Below are positions 25,494-34,471 of a stretch of 54,872 nt of DNA, piece by piece. The stretch lies in contig DDSH01000029.1 in the NCBI GenBank assembly GCA_002343775.1, forward strand, positions 1 through 54,872, written 5' to 3'. The notes below the pieces were generated by a model. That model saw nothing but the letters and a program-made list of their open reading frames with translations. It was not told the DNA's origin and searched no databases. The position numbers were made by a program, and so were the translations under genes. The stretch is from Anaerolineales bacterium UBA2395 (GTDB taxonomy: Bacteria; Chloroflexota; Anaerolineae; Anaerolineales; Villigracilaceae). Numbering within the stretch: the first letter of the stretch is position 1; each line of letters begins with the position of its first letter.

Positions 25494-26360
25494 ATGCAAA
25501 TTCACTACTATGGAAAGCTACGAATGCAAACTTTTATTTCCCTCGCTCAAATTGATGAAATTGCCCAAAAAATAAAGAATCAGATTTCGGTCCAGCCGAT
25601 GGTTGGGATCATCCTCGGGTCCGGGCTGAACGCGCTGGCGGATTCCGTCCAGAATGCCGTTCACATCTCATACAGTGACCTGCCGGATTTTCCCGTCTCC
25701 ACGGTTCATGGGCATGTCGGTCGTTTTGTGATCGGTCTGCTGGAGGGCAAGCCGGTACTGGTGATGCAGGGACGCATTCATTACTACGAAGGGTACACCA
25801 TGGGGCAGGTCACCCTGCCTGTGCGGGTCATGCAGCGCCTTGGCATTCAGAGTATGTTCGTTACGAACGCTGCCGGTGGCGTGAATGCGGAGTTCTCTCC
25901 TGGCGATGTGATGTTGATCACCGACCAGCTGAACCTGATGGGCATGTCTGGGTTGAATCCGTTGATGGGACCGAACCTGGATGAGATCGGTCCGCGCTTC
26001 CCGGATATGAGCCAGCCCTATGACCGCAGCTATTGCGACCTTGCACGTCAGGTGGCGCAGGATAACAATATCACCCTGCGCGAAGGCGTTTATGCGGGGT
26101 TAAGTGGTCCTTCGTTTGAATCACCAGCTGATTTGCGCTTCCTGAAACTGGCTGGCGCCGATGCGGTTGGCATGTCCACCGTGCCGGAGGTCATTATTGC
26201 GCGCCATGGGAATATGCGTGTGCTTGGTATCTCTGGTATCAGCAACAAAGCCAACCTCGACGGTTCGACCATAACAACCCACGAAGAAGTGATCGAAGCC
26301 GGCAGGGTGATCACGCCGAAGATCGAAACGATCCTGCGTGGCGTTCTGCGCAGCTTCTAA
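25494..26360 (+). CDS. punA: Purine nucleoside phosphorylase (trimeric type)
   Basis: 288 residues from ATG 25494; ATG 25524 (278 residues, GGAAAG site) is equally possible. Phosphorolysis of purine nucleosides in salvage. Motifs of the trimeric PNP/MTAP family: GIILGSGLNALAD (phosphate loop), FPVSTVHGHVGRFVIG, LVMQGRIHYYEGY, VTNAAGGVN, and the base-binding EGVYAGLSGPSFES and ADAVGMSTVPEVIIARH. The Met-Ser-Thr-Val-Pro-Glu block is that of PNP. All active-site regions are present. Transcribed from its own extended -10 promoter, divergent from the c-di-GMP operon. Confidence 0.95.
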   Translation: MQIHYYGKLRMQTFISLAQIDEIAQKIKNQISVQPMVGIILGSGLNALADSVQNAVHISYSDLPDFPVSTVHGHVGRFVIGLLEGKPVLVMQGRIHYYEGYTMGQVTLPVRVMQRLGIQSMFVTNAAGGVNAEFSPGDVMLITDQLNLMGMSGLNPLMGPNLDEIGPRFPDMSQPYDRSYCDLARQVAQDNNITLREGVYAGLSGPSFESPADLRFLKLAGADAVGMSTVPEVIIARHGNMRVLGISGISNKANLDGSTITTHEEVIEAGRVITPKIETILRGVLRSF

Positions 26361-26373
26361 TTAAATTTCTCGA

Positions 26374-27054
26374 ATGGCGGATTTTTATAAGTTCCTCGCC
26401 TCCTACGAGGTGTTGATTTACATCGTGCTCGCGATCGGCGGGTTGTTTTCCTTTCGCTGGTTGTGGCGCTCGTGGCGTGAGTGGCGGGTGGCGGTCTTCA
26501 GTCTTGAGCGGGAATTTTCCGCCCGACGGCTGGGGCGTTCAACAGCGATCTCGGTTCTGATCGTCCTTCTGTTTTGTGCAGAATTTTTTCTGGCGACCTT
26601 CATCATCCCTGGTCTCCCCGCGGATGTTTTCGTTTCCACGCCCACATTGGATTTTATATCTACGCCAACGGGTACACTATCTCCTGAGATGATGACCCAG
26701 TTTGCAAACTTGCCTGCGGGAACGCAATCGGTGGCGAATGCCGGATGCGTGCCCAATCAGATCGATCTGACGTTTCCGCAGCCGGGTGATGAAATCAGGG
26801 GCGCCATCGAATTGACTGGCACGGTGAATATTCCAAATTTTGGATTTTACAAATATGAGGTTGCTCCGGTTGGCAGTGATACCTGGGCGACCATCGCCGC
26901 CGGGCGGACGGTCGTGAACGATGGTCCGCTTGGGCGCTGGGATACGACGGCTTTGACCCCCGGAGATTATCAATTGCGGCTGGTGGTGGTTGATAATCAA
27001 GGTTCGATCCTGCCTGCCTGTGTCGTCCCGGTGCGGGTGGTGCCGCTGCAATAG
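26374..27054 (+). CDS. Membrane-anchored protein with Ig-like extracytoplasmic domain, unassigned
   Basis: 226 residues. Two membrane helices, around residues 12-30 and 60-82, flank a basic loop (RSWREWRV; ERE FSARRLGRS region). After a Ser/Thr/Pro linker comes a beta-rich domain (about 128-226) starting CVPNQIDLTFPQPGDEIRG and containing PLGRWDTTALTPGDYQLRL, typical of small Ig/fibronectin-like domains on exported proteins. It begins 13 bases after the phosphorylase stop and is 17 bases from the GNAT gene, so it is probably in one transcript with them. No function inferred. Confidence 0.7.
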   Translation: MADFYKFLASYEVLIYIVLAIGGLFSFRWLWRSWREWRVAVFSLEREFSARRLGRSTAISVLIVLLFCAEFFLATFIIPGLPADVFVSTPTLDFISTPTGTLSPEMMTQFANLPAGTQSVANAGCVPNQIDLTFPQPGDEIRGAIELTGTVNIPNFGFYKYEVAPVGSDTWATIAAGRTVVNDGPLGRWDTTALTPGDYQLRLVVVDNQGSILPACVVPVRVVPLQ

Positions 27055-27071
27055 ATGAACAGGAATTATTT

Positions 27072-27611
27072 ATGTCGGAAATTCAACTTCGTCCCACCAT
27101 TGCTTCTGATCTTTCACGTTTGATGGCGTTCGATCATTCCATTAAGAGTGATTCTGTCTGGCAGCTGGAATTGCGTCGGGATACGGGGCAGGTGGTCACC
27201 ACTTTTCGGGAGGTGCGCCTGCCGCGCTCAACGCAAGTGGAATATCCACATAACCCGTTCGCTCTTGCGGATGACTGGGTGCGCAAATCCATGATGTACA
27301 CCGCTCTGTTTGGGAACGACCCGGCGGGGTACATCAGCCTGCTGGAGAGGGGGACTGCTTCTGTGGTTTGGATCACGGATCTGGTGGTGGATGCCGCCAG
27401 CCGCCGTCGGGGAGTCGGAAGCGCGTTACTGGCAGCGGCTCAAGGGTGGGCAGAAGCGCGGTCTCATCGCCGCCTGATCTTTGAGGTCCAATCCAAGAAT
27501 CTGCCGGGTATTCGTCTTGCCCAAAAATTCGGTTACGAGTTCTGCGGGTATAATGACCATTATTACATCAATCAGGATGTCGCTTTGTTCTTCTCCAAAG
27601 TGTTAAAATAA
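27072..27611 (+). CDS. GNAT family N-acetyltransferase
   Basis: 179 residues. Acetyl-CoA dependent acyl transfer; the acceptor is unknown. Motif A is clear in ITDLVVDAASRRRGVGSALL, with the R-R-x-G-x-G pyrophosphate loop, followed by AAQGWAEARSHRRLIFEVQ and the C-terminal FGYEFCGYNDHYY of motif B. The N-terminal third is less typical. Co-oriented with the phosphorylase and the unassigned membrane protein; stop 52 bases before the next start. Confidence 0.88.
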   Translation: MSEIQLRPTIASDLSRLMAFDHSIKSDSVWQLELRRDTGQVVTTFREVRLPRSTQVEYPHNPFALADDWVRKSMMYTALFGNDPAGYISLLERGTASVVWITDLVVDAASRRRGVGSALLAAAQGWAEARSHRRLIFEVQSKNLPGIRLAQKFGYEFCGYNDHYYINQDVALFFSKVLK

Positions 27612-27663
27612 GCGACACGCAACGTTCGCTAATGAATTGCAAGTCATTTATTGGAAGGGTAAC

Positions 27664-29577
27664 ATGATTAACGGTTGGTCGGATACGTTTCTGGCGGGGA
27701 TCCAGACCTTCAACCAAATACTGACGGCGGGGATCGCCATCACGGCGTTTTCGCTTTTCCTCTACGCGCTTTCTTTTAATCTGCGCGACAGGGTGGCGCG
27801 TTCCTTTGCCATTATTCTGCTCTGTGTGGTGGTTATTTTTACTGCCGAGGCGTTGCAGGATAATTCTGTTTCCACCCAGGCTCTGGATCTGTTGCTGCGT
27901 TTGCAATGGTTCGGCCTGGTTTTTTTACCTGCGGCGTATTTGCATCTTTCTGATGCCTTGCTTGTCACAGCAGGGCGCCCCTCGCGCGGGCGAAGACGGA
28001 TCGCCGTGCGGGGCATGTATGCCCTTTCTGTTGGCTTCCTCAGTTTGCTAGCGGTTGGTGCCCTGCTGGGTTCGCTTGTGCCGGATGGAAAACCGGCTCC
28101 CTACCTCCTGCGAACGGCATGGACGGAATTGTTCACCATCTTTTATGTAGCTGCGATGGTGTGGGCGGGTGTGAACTTTGCGCGTGCCTACAATTTGATG
28201 TTGACCCGTTCCGGGCGCCGCCGCATGCTGTACCTGATGGCAGGTGCCACAGCCCCCGCGCTGGGGTCTTACCCGTATCTTTTGTTCGGCTCCAGCATCG
28301 CCGCACAGCATCAATTCCTTTTTTGGATTTCGGCAACCGTCATCAACATCTTGGTGGGTGGATTGGTGGTGGTGATGGCGTATGCAGTGGCGTTCTTCGG
28401 CGTCTCCTGGCCCGACCGTGTGATTAAGAGCCGCCTCTTCAAATGGATCATGCGCGGACCGGTGACGGCTTCGGTTACGCTTGGGCTGATGACCATCGTC
28501 CGCCGTGGGGGAGAGTTGCTTGGCACACCATACAGTGCCTTTGTTCCATTTACAGTGGTGGCATCGGTGTTGTTGATGGAACATGCCATCACCTTTGCCG
28601 CGCCATTATGGGAACGCTGGTTGTTCTTTGGTCGTGACCGCAAGGAACTGGAACTTCTTCAAAACATCGAAGAACGCCTGCTGACGCAAAGCGATTTGCA
28701 GCAATTTCTCGAAGCCGTCCTTGCCGCCGCCCGCGATCATTTGCAGTCGCCGACGGCGTTCGTTGCCGCACTGGATGACGAAACGCTTTCCCCAATTGTG
28801 GTGGCAGGGAACCGCTCTCTGCTGGACCAGGAAAGTTTGACCGAAGTCCTGGGGCATGTCAACGGCGATGCGCGCATGGAATTCCTGTGGGGTAACTTCT
28901 GGGTGCTGCCTTTGCGCCTGCGTAGACGCTCCGACATGGACCGCGACGAATTACCGCCTTTGCTGGGGCTGCTCGGTGTGGCTCACCGTGAGAATCAGAT
29001 GACGATGGAGCGCGAACAGCGCGAAGCCTTGTGGCTGCTTGCCGAGCGGGCTGCCATTGCCCTGGAGGACCGTCAGTTGCAGCTGCGTGTGTTCCGTTCT
29101 TTGGCAGATCTGCAGCCTCAAGTCGAGTTGATCCAACGCATGCGCGCCGCCGGGCGCTATGACTCACGTGCCAGCTTATTAATGGAACCCCTTCCGCATG
29201 AAGCGGATCTGGCAAATTGGGTCAAGGATGCGCTGACGCATTACTGGGGTGGACCGAAGTTCACGAACAATCCGCTCACCCGGCTTCAGGTGGTGCGTGA
29301 ACTGGCAGAAAAAGAAGACGGCAACCTGGCGAACGCTCTGCGCGCCTTGTTGCGCCGCGCCGTGGATCAGGTCAAACCGCGCGGAGACAGAAAATTCACC
29401 ACCGAATGGATCTTGTATAACATCCTTGAGATGAAATTCATCGAAGGGCGCAAGGTGCGGGATGTTGCTTCGCGCCTTGCCATGTCTGAAGCGGACTTGT
29501 ATCGGAAACAACGCGTGGCGGTTGAAGCCGTTGCCAAAGCCATCCTCGAGATGGAAGTGGACACCCTCGACCGTTGA
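27664..29577 (+). CDS. 7TM-GAF-HTH membrane regulator, no kinase core
   Basis: 637 residues from ATG 27664, preceded by GGAAGGG. An N-terminal histidine-kinase-type 7TM region spans about 1-235, followed by two more helices to about 300 and a GAF-like domain (about 335-470). There is no HisKA, H-box, or ATPase N/G box. Instead the last ~120 residues form a helical domain with KFTTEWILYNILEMKFIEGRK in two parts and VRDVASRLAMSEADLYRKQR, shaped like a helix-turn-helix of the sigma-region-4 or LuxR type. It is best read as a membrane-bound one-component transcription factor. The C-terminal domain is not one I can name. Confidence 0.7.
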   Translation: MINGWSDTFLAGIQTFNQILTAGIAITAFSLFLYALSFNLRDRVARSFAIILLCVVVIFTAEALQDNSVSTQALDLLLRLQWFGLVFLPAAYLHLSDALLVTAGRPSRGRRRIAVRGMYALSVGFLSLLAVGALLGSLVPDGKPAPYLLRTAWTELFTIFYVAAMVWAGVNFARAYNLMLTRSGRRRMLYLMAGATAPALGSYPYLLFGSSIAAQHQFLFWISATVINILVGGLVVVMAYAVAFFGVSWPDRVIKSRLFKWIMRGPVTASVTLGLMTIVRRGGELLGTPYSAFVPFTVVASVLLMEHAITFAAPLWERWLFFGRDRKELELLQNIEERLLTQSDLQQFLEAVLAAARDHLQSPTAFVAALDDETLSPIVVAGNRSLLDQESLTEVLGHVNGDARMEFLWGNFWVLPLRLRRRSDMDRDELPPLLGLLGVAHRENQMTMEREQREALWLLAERAAIALEDRQLQLRVFRSLADLQPQVELIQRMRAAGRYDSRASLLMEPLPHEADLANWVKDALTHYWGGPKFTNNPLTRLQVVRELAEKEDGNLANALRALLRRAVDQVKPRGDRKFTTEWILYNILEMKFIEGRKVRDVASRLAMSEADLYRKQRVAVEAVAKAILEMEVDTLDR

Positions 29578-29686
29578 ACACATGTCATCGAACTCCAAAC
29601 GCGATTGCAACCTGCGCAAATTGAAAAGAGGGCAGCAGCAGGTTTCAACTGTGGACATTTTATTTTTGTTGAAGAAGGAGCACGTT
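29578..29686 (+). other. 109-base gap before the S1-repeat gene
   Basis: Holds no gene that I can support. A GAAGGAG ribosome site at its end decides the start of the next gene at 29687; longer in-frame readings upstream are not supported. Confidence 0.5.
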
Positions 29687-30658
29687 ATGGCTGGTGGAAA
29701 ATCAAAGTATGAGAACGCAATGCCCGTGATCGACGACGGCTGGTGGGCGTCGGTTTTGGCGGAAGAGAATCGCTTCTCGACGCCGGCACCCCGCTATGCG
29801 GAGCCGCCCAAGCGCGAGGTCCGGGAGGAAGCGAAAACCACCGAACCGATGGAGAAGAAGGTGGTCGTCAATTGGAATCAGGTCAAAGACCTGTACATGA
29901 GCGACAAGATCATCCAACTCACGGTCACAGGACACAACCGCGGTGGGTTGTTGGTGGAGGGTGATGGACTGTATGGGTTCGTCCCTTTCTCGCATCTGAT
30001 CGAACTTGCGGGAAAGGCAGATACCCTCGACCGTGACCATGACCTTGAGCCGTACGTGGGGCGTTCGCTTCGCTTGAAAGTGATCGAGTGTGTGCCGGAA
30101 GATGGACGGGTGGTTTTCTCTGAACGCGCGGCGCAGACCGAACCGGGTAAGCGCGCCGAATTGTTCCACTCGCTACATGCCGGGCAGAACGTCAAAGGCG
30201 CGGTCACCAACATCACCGACTTCGGCGTGTTCGTTGACCTGGGCGGGGTGGAAGGCTTGATCCACATCTCCGAACTTTCATGGGGACGTGTATCGCATCC
30301 TTCGCAACTCGTCAAACTTGGCAGCGCCATCGACGTGCAAGTGCTCGACCTTGCGCCGGAGCGCTGTCGGGTTGCACTGAGCCTGAAGCGGCTGATGCCC
30401 AATCCGTGGCAGACTGCCGAAGCGGATTTCCCCGTGAATTCCATCCGACCCGCCACCATCACCAGCGTGCTTTCCTATGGCGCGTTCGCACGTCTGAACG
30501 ATTTCGGAGTGGAGGGGTTGGTTCACATCTCCGAGATCCCGCAGGCGGAAGGAAAACAATTGAAGGAAGTTCTGCATGAGGGCGATGTAGTTCAGGTGCG
30601 AGTCTTGCACCTCGATGCCTCACACCAGCGCATGGGCTTCAGCATGAAATTCGACTAA
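29687..30658 (+). CDS. Triple S1-domain RNA-binding protein
   Basis: 323 residues. After about 65 residues of linker rich in charged amino acids come three S1 (OB-fold) repeats, at about 75-155, 165-240 and 250-320. The last two are the best formed: VTNITDFGVFVDLGGVEGLIHISELSW and ITSVLSYGAFARLNDFGVEGLVHISEI (quoted as separate blocks within the 20-residue limit: ITDFGVFVDLGGVEGLIHIS, LNDFGVEGLVHISEIPQ). It resembles ribosomal protein S1 in repeat style, but has three rather than four to six repeats and may bind mRNA or act in translation. Start ATG 29687 has a GAAGGAG site. It may be the genome's bS1 homologue or a separate RNA-binding protein. Confidence 0.8.
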   Translation: MAGGKSKYENAMPVIDDGWWASVLAEENRFSTPAPRYAEPPKREVREEAKTTEPMEKKVVVNWNQVKDLYMSDKIIQLTVTGHNRGGLLVEGDGLYGFVPFSHLIELAGKADTLDRDHDLEPYVGRSLRLKVIECVPEDGRVVFSERAAQTEPGKRAELFHSLHAGQNVKGAVTNITDFGVFVDLGGVEGLIHISELSWGRVSHPSQLVKLGSAIDVQVLDLAPERCRVALSLKRLMPNPWQTAEADFPVNSIRPATITSVLSYGAFARLNDFGVEGLVHISEIPQAEGKQLKEVLHEGDVVQVRVLHLDASHQRMGFSMKFD

Positions 30659-30662
30659 CCAA

Positions 30663-32921
30663 ATGCCGCAAACCCGATCCACCCACAACCGCGAATACCA
30701 GAACGACTCGCCGCATCCGAACGATTGGCTCGAGCGGCTTGCCCGCATTAATGCGCAGTTTGGGCGTTTCTTAAGGGATGCTTTTGGCGTGCTCTTCATG
30801 GCGTTTGCTGTGATGATGTTGTTTGCCATCTTCGAATCCATTTTCGACCAGCTTGCCGCCGGCGGTGAAACCTTCACCAACGACCTTGCAGGCGGGTTTG
30901 TCTTAAACCCGCTGACAAGGCTGTTGCGGAACTGGTTTGGCATTGGCAGCCTTTTTCTTGTGTTTGGGATTGGAACCATCGGATTTGCCCTGCTGCGACG
31001 CGGTGATCATGAGATACGCTGGGGACGCATCATCGCCCTCGAACTCGCTTCTTTCCTGACCCTCGGCTTATTCGCCGTCTTCGGAGGCAATGACCTCCTC
31101 GCAGCGGAGTCCGGCTGGTACGGCGGGACTCTCGGCTGGGGGCTGGTCACCCTCATGTGGCGGACGATGGGACAGGTCGTCGGCACGCTGGTTCTGATTC
31201 TGTTCTGGCTGCTGGCGGTCGCTACGGGGTTTGGGCTGTGGGCAAAACTGGAAGTGTGGCTGATGACCCTCGCTGGCGATGCCGTTCCTGTATCTGTTTC
31301 GATGCCTGTGGCGCAAGAACCAGTGAAGGAAGAAACGCAGACCGCGAAACCTGCGCCAAAGAAGAAAGCGCCAGCCATCCCGCCGGAATTTCGCACCTCG
31401 CTAAAACCTGCCGCCAAAAAGGAAGAGAAAACCCTCAAACCGCCCCCGCGCGCAGACGATCTGCCGCCCCTGACCATTTTGATGGGCGATACCGCCACCC
31501 GTGCTGATGAACGCACCATCAACCAAACGGCGGGCTTGATTATGAAGACGCTCTCGGAATTCGGCATCCCCGCCACAGTCATCGGTTATCGGGTTGGTCC
31601 ATCGGTGACGCAGTTTGCCGTGCAGCCGGGCTTCATCAAGAAACCGGGCACAGATGAAGAAGACGTGCAGCAGATGAAAGTCCGCGTGGCGCAGATCGCA
31701 GCGTTGGAAAAAGATCTGGCGTTGGCGCTCTCGGCTCAACGTCTAAGAATTGAAGCGCCCGTGCCGGGCAAGCCCTACGTCGGTATCGAAGTCCCGAATA
31801 CGCACAGTTCCGTTGTCCGCATGAAGACCCTGCTCGAGTCGGATGCGTTTTACAAAGTTGGCGCGCCGCTTGCCGTTGCCCTGGGGCGTGATGTCTCGGG
31901 CAATCCGCTGGTTGCTGATCTGGCGCGCATGCCGCATCTTTTGATCGCGGGCGCGACGGGTTCGGGCAAGTCGGTTTGTATCACCTCTATTGCCGCATGT
32001 CTGGCGATGAATAACACGCCGGAGGAATTGCGCATGGTGATGATCGATTCGAAGATGGTCGAGCTGATCCGCTTCAACGGGTTGACGCATCTCTACGGCA
32101 AAGTGGAAACGAATCTCGACCGCATTATGGGTGTGCTGCGTTGGGTGGTGGTGGAGATGGAACATCGCTACCGCTTGCTGGAAGCGGCTCACGCTCGCGA
32201 TCTGAATTCGTACAACAAGAAGATTTCGCGCACCGCGAACGGGCAGCCACTGCCGCGCATCGTGGTGTTGATCGACGAGCTTGCGGATCTGATGATGTCT
32301 GCGCCGGACCAGACCGAACACAACCTTGTGCGTTTGGCGCAGATGGCGCGCGCAACTGGTATTCACCTGATCGTTGCCACCCAGCGCCCGTCCACCGATG
32401 TGGTGACGGGGCTCATCAAAGCCAATTTCCCGGCGCGCCTGGCGTTTGCTGTGGCATCCGGCACGGATAGCCGTGTCATCCTCGATTACACCGGCGCTGA
32501 GTCGCTGCTTGGGCGTGGTGACATGCTCTTCCTCAACCCGGAGGTCGGCAATCCCGTCCGCGCGCAGGGTGCGCTCATTACCGATATGGAGATCGAGCGT
32601 ATCATCGCGCACTGGCAGAAGAACAGCGATGCCTCCTCGGTGGTGGACGTTCCGCCGTGGGAGAAATTATTGCAGGAACCTGGCGAGGATGAAGACGACG
32701 GTTTGGTGGAACAGGCGATCTCCATTGTCCGGCAGCAGCAGCGCGCCTCTGCGTCCATGCTCCAGCGCCGCTTGCGGATCGGGTATCCGCGTGCGGCTCG
32801 TTTGCTCGATCAGCTCGAGGAGATGGGTGTGGTGGGTCCTTCGCAGGGCGGCGGCAAGGAACGCGAAGTTTTGATTGGTGAAGATGACGACATCCCCGGT
32901 ACCGGGGAATCTGAAGAATAA
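30663..32921 (+). CDS. ftsK: DNA translocase FtsK/SpoIIIE
   Basis: 752 residues. Four N-terminal membrane helices (about 40-205), a Pro/Lys-rich linker (about 220-270), then the alpha/beta motor. Walker A is AGATGSGKSVCI, Walker B is VVLIDELADLM, and TQRPSTDVVTGLIKANFPAR follows. A C-terminal gamma winged helix (about 690-735, ASASMLQRRLRIGYPRAARL) reads KOPS-like orienting sequences. It pumps the chromosome toward the dif region at division. Starts 4 bases after the S1 gene stop, so is probably in the same transcript. Confidence 0.96.
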   Translation: MPQTRSTHNREYQNDSPHPNDWLERLARINAQFGRFLRDAFGVLFMAFAVMMLFAIFESIFDQLAAGGETFTNDLAGGFVLNPLTRLLRNWFGIGSLFLVFGIGTIGFALLRRGDHEIRWGRIIALELASFLTLGLFAVFGGNDLLAAESGWYGGTLGWGLVTLMWRTMGQVVGTLVLILFWLLAVATGFGLWAKLEVWLMTLAGDAVPVSVSMPVAQEPVKEETQTAKPAPKKKAPAIPPEFRTSLKPAAKKEEKTLKPPPRADDLPPLTILMGDTATRADERTINQTAGLIMKTLSEFGIPATVIGYRVGPSVTQFAVQPGFIKKPGTDEEDVQQMKVRVAQIAALEKDLALALSAQRLRIEAPVPGKPYVGIEVPNTHSSVVRMKTLLESDAFYKVGAPLAVALGRDVSGNPLVADLARMPHLLIAGATGSGKSVCITSIAACLAMNNTPEELRMVMIDSKMVELIRFNGLTHLYGKVETNLDRIMGVLRWVVVEMEHRYRLLEAAHARDLNSYNKKISRTANGQPLPRIVVLIDELADLMMSAPDQTEHNLVRLAQMARATGIHLIVATQRPSTDVVTGLIKANFPARLAFAVASGTDSRVILDYTGAESLLGRGDMLFLNPEVGNPVRAQGALITDMEIERIIAHWQKNSDASSVVDVPPWEKLLQEPGEDEDDGLVEQAISIVRQQQRASASMLQRRLRIGYPRAARLLDQLEEMGVVGPSQGGGKEREVLIGEDDDIPGTGESEE

Positions 32922-32964
32922 CTCTGCAAGGGTCGAGAATCCACATTTCAAAAGAATAGATTTG

Positions 32965-33597
32965 ATGAATCCCAAACCTACTTTCACAGATAGATTGCGC
33001 ATCATTTTCAAGGGAATTTTGGATCCCATCGGTATGTTTCTCAACCGCATGGGGCTGACCCCCAACTCCATTACTCTGCTGGGGCTGGCAGGGACGACGG
33101 TGGGGGCGTACGTCATTTCGCAGGGGCACATGACAACGGGGGCGTTCATCCTGCTGGCTTCGGTGCTTGTGGATGCCTTCGATGGGACGATGGCGCGTTT
33201 GCGCGGAGAGCCCAGCGACTTTGGCGGCTTCGTCGATTCCGTCAGCGATCGGTATGCGGAGTTGGTCACGTTCGGCGGGTTGGTCTACTTCTTCCTCGTC
33301 CGGGAAGATGCGCTGGGCGTGATGGTTTCGTTCATTGCAGCGGCTGGATCAGTGCTGGTTTCGTACGTCAAAGCCCGCGCCGAAGGCTTGGGCTTCACTG
33401 CCAAGGTGGGCATCCTGACGCGCGTGGAACGTTATATTGTGTTGATCCCGTTGCTGGTTTTCAACCAGCCGTTCATTGCGGTGGCGGTCATCGCACTGCT
33501 TGCCAACATCACTGCCTACCAGCGCATTCTTCATGTCCGTGTACAGGGGCATGAGCGTATGAAAACGGAACGGGAAAAGCGGGAGGCGTTGAGTTGA
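32965..33597 (+). CDS. CDP-alcohol phosphatidyltransferase
   Basis: 210 residues with six hydrophobic helices. Condenses a CDP-diacylglycerol with an alcohol phosphate to make a phospholipid. The family signature DG-x2-AR-x8-G-x3-D-x3-D is complete: VDAFDGTMARLRGEPSDFGG then FVDSVSD. The alcohol could be glycerol phosphate, inositol phosphate or another; I do not assign it. ATG 32965 lies 43 bases after the ftsK stop; a longer upstream reading overlaps ftsK in frame conflict. Its last codons overlap the start of lgt. Confidence 0.9.
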   Translation: MNPKPTFTDRLRIIFKGILDPIGMFLNRMGLTPNSITLLGLAGTTVGAYVISQGHMTTGAFILLASVLVDAFDGTMARLRGEPSDFGGFVDSVSDRYAELVTFGGLVYFFLVREDALGVMVSFIAAAGSVLVSYVKARAEGLGFTAKVGILTRVERYIVLIPLLVFNQPFIAVAVIALLANITAYQRILHVRVQGHERMKTEREKREALS

Positions 33598-34394
33598 CGG
33601 AAGGCTTGTCGCTCGGTCCGCTCGTCCTGCGCTGGAATGGACTCCTGCTGGCACTTGGGATCGCGTTTGGGATTCTGCTCTTTGCCGTCGAAGTGCATCG
33701 CCGCAGGCAGGACCCGGAGATTGTCTACCACCTCTTTTTGCCCCTCTTCGTCTGGGGGCTGATCGGGGCGCGGCTGTGGCATGTGTTTACACCGCCATTG
33801 TCCTCGGTGCAGTTGGGACTGACTACGGCGCATTATCTTTCCAACCCGCTCGATATGATGGCATTTTGGGTGGGTGGGTTTGGTTTTCCTGGTGCGCTTT
33901 TGGCAGGTATGGCGGTATTGTTCGCTTTCTCGCGTCGCTATGAATTTTCCTTCCGCGAACTGGCGGATATGCTCGCGCCCGGGCTGGCGCTTGCGCAGGT
34001 GATCGGGCGATTGGGAAATTACTTCAATCAGGAATTGTACGGTTTGCCGACAAGCCTGCCGTGGGCGATCTTCATTCAACCTCCCAACCGTCTGATCGGG
34101 TACGAAGCGGTGGAGTTTTATCATCCGTTATTTGCATATGAGATGATTCTAAGCCTTGTAAACCTGGGGATTTTGCTTTGGCTTTCCCGCCGAGTATCCG
34201 CTTCGCTTCGCCCGGGTGAGTTGTTTCTGGCGTATCTGGCGTTCTATTCCGCTGTTCGTTTTCTGCTCGAATTCCTGCGGCTGGATGTGGCGCTGGTGGG
34301 GGGCTGGAATGTCAATCAGGTCTTTTTCGGTGTGCTTTTAATCGTGGCTATTGGAATTTTCCTCTGGCGTCGTTGGCGTATTCAGGAACTGTAA
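33594..34394 (+). CDS. lgt: Prolipoprotein diacylglyceryl transferase
   Basis: 266 residues, TTG start at 33594 within the stop of the previous gene (TTGA), with a GGGAGG site. Adds diacylglycerol to the lipobox cysteine of prolipoproteins, the step before LspA. Seven hydrophobic helices. The key block GRLGNYFNQELYG (family R, N and E residues) and the C-terminal RFLLEFLRLD are intact. The region of E. coli His103 (FHGGL) reads GFGFPGALLAG, that is without His; lineages lacking this His exist, so activity is still likely. It acts upstream of the two LspA enzymes of this window. Confidence 0.93.
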   Translation: MTEGLSLGPLVLRWNGLLLALGIAFGILLFAVEVHRRRQDPEIVYHLFLPLFVWGLIGARLWHVFTPPLSSVQLGLTTAHYLSNPLDMMAFWVGGFGFPGALLAGMAVLFAFSRRYEFSFRELADMLAPGLALAQVIGRLGNYFNQELYGLPTSLPWAIFIQPPNRLIGYEAVEFYHPLFAYEMILSLVNLGILLWLSRRVSASLRPGELFLAYLAFYSAVRFLLEFLRLDVALVGGWNVNQVFFGVLLIVAIGIFLWRRWRIQEL

Positions 34395-34471
34395 GGTTTT
34401 TGTGAAGAGGGGGATCGGGGGCGGGTAATAAAATAAGAAGTGTCCGTTTCTTTATTTTGAAGGAATCTCCC

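Noticed and set aside
29462..29686. Longer start of the S1-repeat gene overlapping the regulator
   Set aside because: The first 75 codons are in the shadow of the regulator gene; GAAGGAG supports ATG 29687.
32875..32964. Longer start of the CDP-alcohol phosphatidyltransferase
   Set aside because: The extra 30 residues overlap ftsK and are polar, without a ribosome site; ATG 32965 fits the family length.
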